A stretch of DNA of 12,834 nucleotides from an uncultured Prevotella sp. (GTDB lineage: Bacteria; Bacteroidota; Bacteroidia; Bacteroidales; Bacteroidaceae), in assembly GCA_900553155.1 (NCBI GenBank), contig USCM01000032.1, positions 1 through 12,834 of the forward strand. Direction: 5' to 3'. The position numbers were made by a program, and so were the translations under genes. Of this stretch, positions 7,993 to 12,834 are shown one piece after another (position 1 is the stretch's first letter; each line of letters opens with the position of its first letter). The notes under the pieces are model-generated. The model saw only the letters and a program-made list of their open reading frames with translations. It was not told the origin of the DNA and did no database searches.

Positions 7993-8024
7993 TTTGCAAA
8001 GGTACTCCGTTTTGGTTATTTTTG
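7993..8024 (+). promoter_or_regulatory. Predicted promoter of the MerR-family gene
   Basis: TTTG at 7993-7996 and TATTTTTG at 8017-8024 are separated by 20 bp. Both are exact matches to the Bacteroidetes primary-sigma consensus (-33 TTTG, -7 TAnnTTTG) at normal spacing. Transcription would start near 8030, leaving a leader of about 15 nt before ATG 8045. It is interlocked with the alaS promoter on the other strand. Confidence 0.75.
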
Positions 8025-8028
8025 CAAA
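7997..8028 (-). promoter_or_regulatory. Predicted promoter of alaS, interlocked with the merR promoter
   Basis: On the minus strand TTTG (8028-8025) and TACCTTTG (8004-7997) are 20 bp apart, again exact matches to -33 TTTG and -7 TAnnTTTG. Transcription would start near 7991-7990, giving a leader of about 40 nt before the alaS ATG. The two TTTGCAAA palindromes (7993-8000 and 8021-8028) each serve the -33 box of one promoter and the last four bases of the -7 box of the other, so one polymerase should exclude the other. Confidence 0.75.
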
Positions 8029-8044
8029 TAAATTAATAATTAAT

Positions 8045-8392
8045 ATGGCACTGAACACTAACAAGAACGTGAAACTATACTATTCCATTAAGGAAGTGGC
8101 TCAGATGTTTGATGTGCGAGAGTCTACTCTGCGCTATTGGGAGACCGAGTTTCCTCATCTCAAGCCCAAGACCGTGGGGCAGAATGTGCGCCAATATACG
8201 GAGAAGGACATCGAGCAAATTCGCGTTATACACAATCTCGTCAAGGTGCGCGGCTTCAAGCTTGCTGCCGCACGCAAGATGCTCAACAAGAACAGAGCCG
8301 GTGTCGACAAGAACGCCGACATACTTGCCACGCTTATCAGTGTGCGCGACGAACTTAAGGAGCTGAAGAAGCAAATTGACGGGTTGGTGTAA
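8045..8392 (+). CDS. Small MerR-family transcriptional regulator
   Basis: This 115-residue DNA-binding protein has a MerR-type winged helix-turn-helix at about residues 13-82: YYSIKEVAQMFDVRESTLRY forms the helix-turn-helix, then YWETEFPHLKP, the wing NVRQYTEKDIEQIRVIHNLV, and RGFKLAAARKML. A short helix (about 95-112; ISVRDELKELKKQIDG) would be the dimerising coiled coil. There is no effector domain and no cysteine at all, so it is not a classic metal or thiol sensor; the ligand, if any, is unknown. ATG 8045 was chosen because it follows a well-placed promoter; the longer frame runs back through that promoter and into alaS. It is divergent from alaS and sits 49 bp before the GH20 gene on the same strand, which it may share a transcript with. 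Its target could be the alaS/merR promoter pair, which is inference from position. Confidence 0.93.
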   Translation: MALNTNKNVKLYYSIKEVAQMFDVRESTLRYWETEFPHLKPKTVGQNVRQYTEKDIEQIRVIHNLVKVRGFKLAAARKMLNKNRAGVDKNADILATLISVRDELKELKKQIDGLV

Positions 8393-8441
8393 AGGATATC
8401 AAAGGGAATCTATTTAAACAAATCATTAAATAAAGAAACAA

Positions 8442-10631
8442 ATGAAAAGAATCTTGCTACTATCGGCTGCCGCTGTTGTGTCGGCGGCTATTTCGGCTCA
8501 AACGGTTGCCAATATGAACGACCTTAAGCCGGAACAGAAAGCTATGGTGGTAAGCCTTAAGCTTACTGGCGAACTGTCTACCAAGGGCAACTCGGACTAT
8601 CGACAAATGCGCGACCTGTGCTTCCAGACTCGCACTATCGACCTTGCCGATGCCAACAGTACCCTATTGCCTAACAACGCGTTCCACTCACGTCATCAGC
8701 TGGAGCACATCACATTGCCTAAGATTCTGAAGACCATTGGCTCCCAGGCTTTCTTTGCCTGCGACAAGCTTCAGGACATCACCATTCCGGCTTCGGTTGA
8801 AACCATCGGCGCTGCCGCCTTCTCGGGCTGCAAGGCTCTTAGCGAACTTACAATCGAGGGCTCGCCTGTTATTGGCGAATATGCTTTTGCACGTCTATCA
8901 GGATTGAAGACTGTTAAGCTCTATTCTAAAGTGCCACCTAAGGCTGATGTGTCTTCGTTCTATGGCATCGCTCCGGGCAGCGTAAAGCTTATCGTTCCGA
9001 AGGGCAGCGAGAAGGCTTATATGAAGGCTACGGGCTGGAGCCGATTCTATGCTGAGCCTAAGATGGCTCGTGAGGTGAGCGACCCTACACAGTGCCTGGC
9101 TCCTATGCCGCAGTTGCTCACCGTACAGAAGGGTGCCAAGGCTATCAACGTGCATACTGCTTGGAATATCGTTGTGCCGCACATGGACGGTGCCGGAACT
9201 ATGCTTAACAATGAGGTTGAGCAGGCTCGCGAGATGCTCTCTAATCGCATCGGCAATATCGTGAACAGCCGTCAGCGTGGCTTGCAGCTAATTCTCGACA
9301 TCGACTCTTCGCTCGACGACGACGAGGCATACACGCTTGCTGTGGATGCCAAGGGTGTCAATATCAAGGGCAAGACACCACGTGGTGTGTTCTGGGCTTT
9401 GATGACGCTCGACCAGATTCTACGTGGTTCGGGCAACAAGGAGTGTGTGGACGCTATTCCGCAGCTCACCATTAAGGACACTCCACGCACTCATGTACGC
9501 GAGCTGATGGTCGACCCTGCCCGCACCTTTATCCCCTTCGACGAGCTCAAGGCTTTCATCCCGGAGATGGCTCGCTATAAGCTCAATGCTCTGCACCTGC
9601 ATCTTGTGGACGACCAGTCGTGGCGAATCGAGATTAAGAAGTATCCGCAGCTCACCGAGCAGGCTTCTTACCGCTGGGGACAGGACGATATAAAGATGCC
9701 GTATAAGGGATTCTACACTCAGGAGCAGATGCGCGAGTTGGTGGCTTATGCTGCCAAGTATCATGTGGAGATTGTGCCAGAGATTGAGATGCCGGGCCAT
9801 GAGGTGGCTGCCATAAGCGTGTTCCCCGAGCTTACTTGCCATCAGCGCCAGGTGCCCATACGCACCACGTGTGGCGTGTCTAACGAACTGCTCTGCCCGG
9901 GCAACGAGTTTACATACGAGTTTCTTGGCAACGTATTTAAGGAGCTTGCCGATATATTCCCGTCTAAATATATCCACCTCGGCGGCGACGAGGCTGGCAA
10001 CCCGGCTCTCGACTGCTGGACCGACTGTCCTAAGTGTCAGGCGCTTAAGAAGAAGATTGGTATAACATCTACCGACCGTTCGGAGAACTGGAAGTTGCAG
10101 GGATATCTCTTCGACCGCATCATCGAACTCTTGCGCGATACTTATCACAAGACTCCTATGTTCTGGTACGAAACCGACTTTAAGAAGATTCAGCCGGGCT
10201 GCGTTACCTTTGCTTGGCGCAACGGACTGACCGACAAGGCTCTCGAAGCAGCTGTTGCTAACAACGCACGCATTATGCTTTGCCCTGGCGAACACTGCTA
10301 CTTCGACTATCCTATGGCTAAGGGCGACATGCCGGAGGTAAACTGGGGTATGCCCGTCACTTCGCTTAAGGCTACTTACTCGCTCGACCCGTCGTGGGGC
10401 AAGGGTGCCGACTTCGAGAAGAACAATCTCTTTGGCGTTGCCGGAACTCTCTGGAGCGAGTGCATCACCACTCCCGAGCGCATCTACTACCAGGCTTATC
10501 CTCGTGCCATAGCTCTTGCCGAGGCAGGCTGGACCAAGAACAAGCCGTCGTACGACAACTTCCTCCTACGCCTTAAACCAATGGCTAAGGATATGATGCG
10601 TCGCGGTGTGACGTTCTCTATGGAGTACTAA
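8442..10631 (+). CDS. Secreted beta-N-acetylhexosaminidase (GH20) with N-terminal BspA-like leucine-rich repeats
   Basis: This 729-residue exported enzyme should remove terminal beta-linked GlcNAc or GalNAc from glycans. It has a signal peptide (1-20, ending ISAQ). Residues about 30-205 form a BspA/LRR_5-type leucine-rich region with about four repeats (LEHITLPKILKTIGSQAF, LQDITIPASVETIGAAAF and similar), ending in a VPKGSEKAYMKATGWSRF capping segment. A GH20b-like domain follows (about 222-347), then the GH20 barrel (about 348-700) with VRELMVDPARTF, LNALHLHLVDDQSWRIEI, EIEMPGH (447-453), HLGGDEA with the Asp516-Glu517 catalytic pair, and LWSE (670-673). In substrate-assisted GH20 catalysis the Asp positions the acetamido group and the Glu is the acid/base. 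The domain combination is unusual; the repeats may bind host or bacterial surfaces. No promoter is evident in the 49 bp after the MerR gene. A terminator follows 44 bp past the stop. Confidence 0.96.
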   Translation: MKRILLLSAAAVVSAAISAQTVANMNDLKPEQKAMVVSLKLTGELSTKGNSDYRQMRDLCFQTRTIDLADANSTLLPNNAFHSRHQLEHITLPKILKTIGSQAFFACDKLQDITIPASVETIGAAAFSGCKALSELTIEGSPVIGEYAFARLSGLKTVKLYSKVPPKADVSSFYGIAPGSVKLIVPKGSEKAYMKATGWSRFYAEPKMAREVSDPTQCLAPMPQLLTVQKGAKAINVHTAWNIVVPHMDGAGTMLNNEVEQAREMLSNRIGNIVNSRQRGLQLILDIDSSLDDDEAYTLAVDAKGVNIKGKTPRGVFWALMTLDQILRGSGNKECVDAIPQLTIKDTPRTHVRELMVDPARTFIPFDELKAFIPEMARYKLNALHLHLVDDQSWRIEIKKYPQLTEQASYRWGQDDIKMPYKGFYTQEQMRELVAYAAKYHVEIVPEIEMPGHEVAAISVFPELTCHQRQVPIRTTCGVSNELLCPGNEFTYEFLGNVFKELADIFPSKYIHLGGDEAGNPALDCWTDCPKCQALKKKIGITSTDRSENWKLQGYLFDRIIELLRDTYHKTPMFWYETDFKKIQPGCVTFAWRNGLTDKALEAAVANNARIMLCPGEHCYFDYPMAKGDMPEVNWGMPVTSLKATYSLDPSWGKGADFEKNNLFGVAGTLWSECITTPERIYYQAYPRAIALAEAGWTKNKPSYDNFLLRLKPMAKDMMRRGVTFSMEY

Positions 10632-10674
10632 AACGGTATTTATGTAGTACTAATTAGTGTAATTAACTGCGTCC

Positions 10675-10714
10675 AAAAAAGGAGAGGGTGTCAAAACACT
10701 CTCTCCTTTTTTTT
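10675..10714. terminator. Bidirectional Rho-independent terminator between GH20 and the ATPase
   Basis: GGAGAGGGTGT (10681-10691) pairs with ACACTCTCTCC (10696-10706) through one G-U pair and a CAAA loop. It is flanked by A6 (10675-10680) and T8 (10707-10714), so it reads as a hairpin plus T-run on both strands. It serves GH20 from the left and the convergent ATPase from the right; the ATPase stop codon overlaps the end of the T8 run. Confidence 0.92.
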
Positions 10715-12689
10715 ATACTGTCCTCGGCTCTCTCATGGCATTAAGCACCGCCAACACCGTAACACCGACGTCGGCAAACACCGCCATCCACATATTGCCG
10801 AGTCCTACAGTTGCGAGCAACAGCACCGCAACCTTAACGCCAATGGCAAACACTACATTCTGTCGTGCTATGCCAATGGTATGTCGTGCTATGCCAATGG
10901 CTGTCGCTATCTTCGACGGTTTGTCGTCCATCAGCACCACGTCGGCTGCCTCAATAGCGGCATCGCTGCCAAGTGCTCCCATGGCAATGCCCACATCGGC
11001 ACGCTTCAACACCGGGGCATCGTTGATGCCGTCGCCTACAAAAGCAAGATTCTTTCCTTCGGCTTTTTCCATTATCAACCGTTCCACCTGCTCCACCTTG
11101 TCGGCAGGCAACAGCTCGGCATGGTATTCATTCAAGCCCAAACGCTCGGCAACATCCTTGCCAACGGCCTCGCGGTCGCCCGTCAACATAACGGTCTTCT
11201 CCACTCCAAGTTTCTTAAGCGAGGCTATTGCCTCCGCACTATCCTCCTTTATCTTGTCGTTTATAACTATATGACCGGCATATTTGCCGTCAATCGCAAC
11301 ATGGATTATGGTGCCAACAAGATGACACTGGTGTGCCTCCAAGCCGATGTCCTCCATCATCTTACTATTGCCAACGCACACAACACGTCCGCTAACCTTT
11401 GCCCTAATGCCTCTGCCGGCTATCTCCTCCACATCTTCAATGGTGCATCCGTCGGTTGCCTCGTTAGGGAAGGCATCCCTTAGGGCGGCTCCAATAGGAT
11501 GAGTGGTGTAGTGTTCTACGTGGGCGGCAAGGTGCAACAGCTCGTGCTCGTCGAAGTCGGAAGGATGAACAGCCTCTACCTTGAACTCTCCATAGGTCAG
11601 TGTTCCGGTCTTGTCGAACACTACGGTACCAAGATTGGCAAGCGTGTCCATATATCCGCTGCCCTTCACAAGAATGCCGTGACGCGATGCGGCGCCTATG
11701 CCTCCAAAGAACGAGAGCGGCACACTGATAACCAATGCGCATGGACAAGACACTACAAGGAATATCAAGGCTCTATACAACCATATTGAGAAGGCTTCCA
11801 TATAAGTTTCTTCGGCAAACAATGGCGGCACGAAAGCCAATGCCAATGCAGCGAAAACCACTATCGGGGTGTACACATGGGCAAAGCGGGTGATAAACGA
11901 CTCGCTACGCGACTTATGCTCGTCGGCACTCTCAACAAGCTTTATAATCTTCGACACGGTGCTCTCGCCGAATGTCTTGCTTGTCTTTACACGTATCACA
12001 CCAGTAAGGTTGATACATCCCGACACAACCTCGTCTTTCTCCTCCACTTCTCGCGGACAACTCTCGCCTGTCAGTGCGATAGTATTGAGCGATGTGGCAC
12101 CTTCTATTACAACGCCGTCGAGTGGTATCTTCTCACCAGGTCGCACAACAATGGTCCCGCCTACGGCAACCTCCTCTGGCTTGACAGTCTGTACCTCACC
12201 GTCTCGCTCCACATTGGCTATGTCGGGTCGGATATTCATAAGGTGGGATATACTGTCCCTGCTCTTGCCCTCTGCATAACCCTCAAACATCTCGCCTACC
12301 TGGAAGAAGAGCATAACAAACACTGCCTCAGGGAATTGTGTCTCTGCTCCTGGCAAGAAGCCGATGCACAATGCACCGATAGTGGCTATTGCCATTAGGA
12401 GGTCCTCGTTGAACATATCACCCTTGACTACACCCTCCGCAGCCTCGCCTAAGGTCTCATGACCTATTAATAAATAAGGTACAAGATACACGAGGAGCAG
12501 TTGCCATGTGGTTAGCTGGCAAGTATGCTCTATCACAACGGCGCCGATAAGCAGCGCAACGGTGAGCAATATCAGCAATAGCTTGTTGCGTAGAGCGCCA
12601 TGCTGATGCTCGTGCTGATGTTCGTGATTGTGATTATGCTCATGATTGTGGTGATGCTCATGAGTATTGCATGATTTACATTTGCACAT
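10713..12689 (-). CDS. Heavy-metal P1B-type ATPase (Zn/Cd/Pb exporter, ZntA-like) with His-rich N-terminus
   Basis: This 658-residue inner-membrane pump should export divalent soft metals using ATP. Motifs seen: TGES (207-210, actuator), CPC (315-317, metal site in the core helix), DKTGT with phosphorylated Asp359, HP (397-398), MLTGD (501-505) and GDGINDAP (552-559). Lys619 in the next-to-last helix and Asp640 in the last (FADVGVTVLAVLNAMR) with CPC mark the P1B-2 (Zn/Cd/Pb) class. Hydrophobic helices begin at about residue 36. The N-terminus lacks the usual HMA fold (GMxCxxC); instead there are Cys2, Cys4, Cys7 and 12 His within residues 10-30. I chose ATG 12689: a longer frame from a TTG at 12740 would run through the -7 promoter box. 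Transcription is monocistronic between its own promoter and the shared terminator. Metal specificity is inferred from class. Confidence 0.96.
   Translation of the reverse strand: MCKCKSCNTHEHHHNHEHNHNHEHQHEHQHGALRNKLLLILLTVALLIGAVVIEHTCQLTTWQLLLVYLVPYLLIGHETLGEAAEGVVKGDMFNEDLLMAIATIGALCIGFLPGAETQFPEAVFVMLFFQVGEMFEGYAEGKSRDSISHLMNIRPDIANVERDGEVQTVKPEEVAVGGTIVVRPGEKIPLDGVVIEGATSLNTIALTGESCPREVEEKDEVVSGCINLTGVIRVKTSKTFGESTVSKIIKLVESADEHKSRSESFITRFAHVYTPIVVFAALALAFVPPLFAEETYMEAFSIWLYRALIFLVVSCPCALVISVPLSFFGGIGAASRHGILVKGSGYMDTLANLGTVVFDKTGTLTYGEFKVEAVHPSDFDEHELLHLAAHVEHYTTHPIGAALRDAFPNEATDGCTIEDVEEIAGRGIRAKVSGRVVCVGNSKMMEDIGLEAHQCHLVGTIIHVAIDGKYAGHIVINDKIKEDSAEAIASLKKLGVEKTVMLTGDREAVGKDVAERLGLNEYHAELLPADKVEQVERLIMEKAEGKNLAFVGDGINDAPVLKRADVGIAMGALGSDAAIEAADVVLMDDKPSKIATAIGIARHTIGIARQNVVFAIGVKVAVLLLATVGLGNMWMAVFADVGVTVLAVLNAMREPRTV
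10861..10900. repeat. Tandem 19-bp perfect direct repeat (21-bp period) inside the ATPase gene
   Basis: TGTCGTGCTATGCCAATGG occurs at 10861-10879 and again at 10882-10900. In the protein this is AIGIARH followed by TIGIARQ (residues 597-610), in the linker before the next-to-last membrane helix. By eye the segment has the same length as in related ATPases, so it looks like sequence convergence between two heptads rather than an added repeat. Confidence 0.7.
12600..12662 (-). repeat. Low-complexity His-rich coding tract of the ATPase
   Basis: Twenty-one codons encode 12 His alternating with Glu, Asn and Gln, made of imperfect 6-bp units of the type CATGAG/CATAAT/CATCAG. Such tracts bind Zn or Ni and can change length by slippage. 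It directly precedes the first membrane helix and, with Cys2, Cys4 and Cys7, probably replaces the missing metal-binding domain. Confidence 0.8.
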
Positions 12690-12729
12690 AATTAAACGAT
12701 ATTGATTAATAACTATACTTATTTGAGTG

Positions 12730-12773
12730 CAAAAGTACAATATAGCTGGCGCAACCCGGTTGCATTGTTACAA
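12730..12773 (-). promoter_or_regulatory. Predicted ATPase promoter with inverted repeats in place of the -33 box
   Basis: TACTTTTG (12737-12730) is an exact match to the -7 box TAnnTTTG, with transcription expected near 12723 and a leader of about 35 nt. No TTTG lies about 20 bp upstream. That position holds the inverted repeat GCAACC-C-GGTTGC (12751-12763), followed by TTGT-T-ACAA (12765-12773), with centres 12 bp apart. A weak -33 beside an inverted repeat suggests control by a DNA-binding regulator, plausibly metal-responsive; that is inference. Confidence 0.5.
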
Positions 12774-12788
12774 AATATTGGTATATAC

Positions 12789-12818
12789 AAAAAAAGGTCT
12801 CCAAAGTCGTTAGACCTT
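12789..12818 (-). terminator. Rho-independent terminator of a gene beyond the right edge
   Basis: On the minus strand AAGGTCT (12818-12812) pairs with AGACCTT (12800-12794) across an 11-nt loop, and the T-run continues to 12789. It would end transcription of an unseen leftward gene. A further GGGTCT (12826-12821) could compete for the same 3' arm. Confidence 0.7.
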
Positions 12819-12834
12819 GAAGACCCTAAGTAAA

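Noticed and set aside
7727..8044. N-terminal extension of the MerR frame back to 7727
   Set aside because: It would run through the interlocked promoters and antisense into alaS. ATG 8045 follows a consensus promoter and begins just before the helix-turn-helix.
9420..10295. Minus-strand frame of 291 codons opposite the GH20 barrel
   Set aside because: Covers the catalytic core of GH20 on the other strand, and no domain or start signal supports it.
10675..10714. Hairpin considered as a mobile-element end or attachment site
   Set aside because: It has the classic form of a bidirectional terminator between convergent genes: an 11-bp stem flanked by an A-run and a T-run.
12690..12740. TTG start adding 17 residues to the ATPase
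   Set aside because: The added codons overlap the exact -7 box TACTTTTG, so they would lie upstream of the transcript; ATG 12689 begins the Cys/His-rich tail directly.
1..12834. Search for CRISPR arrays, insertion sequences, tRNA/rRNA genes, toxin-antitoxin or defence genes
   Set aside because: No regularly spaced repeats, transposase or integrase motifs, tRNA cloverleaf or known defence domains were seen by eye on either strand; a covariance-model search could still reveal a small RNA.

Overview
The window looks like the chromosome of a Bacteroidales bacterium, most likely from the Prevotellaceae. The grounds are a SusC/RagA-type outer-membrane transporter with an STN domain beside an ECF sigma/FecR anti-sigma pair, a BspA-like leucine-rich-repeat glycosidase, weak Shine-Dalgarno sites, and several matches to the Bacteroidetes promoter (TTTG about 20 bp before TAnnTTTG). 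Genus is inferred from protein character only. Every gene is intact except the one cut by the left edge. No RNA gene, insertion sequence, CRISPR array or phage gene was seen. No stretch without a gene exceeds 300 bases.

Left half (1-5233, minus strand): the head of a polysaccharide utilization locus. In transcription order it holds an ECF sigma factor (5233-4622), a secreted GH31 alpha-glycosidase related to MYORG/alpha-galactosidases (4527-2941), a FecR-type anti-sigma factor (2901-1873) and the N-terminal 585 residues of a SusC-like TonB-dependent transporter (1756 to beyond the left edge). The transporter carries the periplasmic STN domain that normally signals to FecR. The set therefore forms a substrate-sensing relay (transporter, anti-sigma, sigma) with a glycosidase placed inside the regulatory gene pair. 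SusD and the rest of the locus would lie left of the window.

Middle (5247-8392): alaS (alanyl-tRNA synthetase, minus) ends at a strong hairpin terminator lying immediately before the sigma gene. Upstream, alaS is divergent from a small MerR-type regulator (plus). The two genes appear to share one interlocked promoter region: a TTTGCAAA palindrome occurs twice, 28 bp apart, and each copy supplies the -33 box of one promoter and the end of the -7 box of the other.

Right (8442-12834): a secreted GH20 beta-N-acetylhexosaminidase with an N-terminal leucine-rich-repeat domain follows the MerR gene on the plus strand. It meets a convergent P1B-type Zn/Cd-transporting ATPase (minus) at a bidirectional terminator. 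The ATPase has a short His/Cys-rich tail in place of a folded metal-binding domain, and its promoter region has a small inverted repeat where the -33 box would be. The right edge holds the terminator of an unseen gene that also runs leftwards.

I see no wholly new defence or mobile system. The most interesting points are the interlocked alaS/merR promoters, the glycosidase between sigma and anti-sigma, the terminator-gated sigma gene, and the LRR-GH20 fusion.
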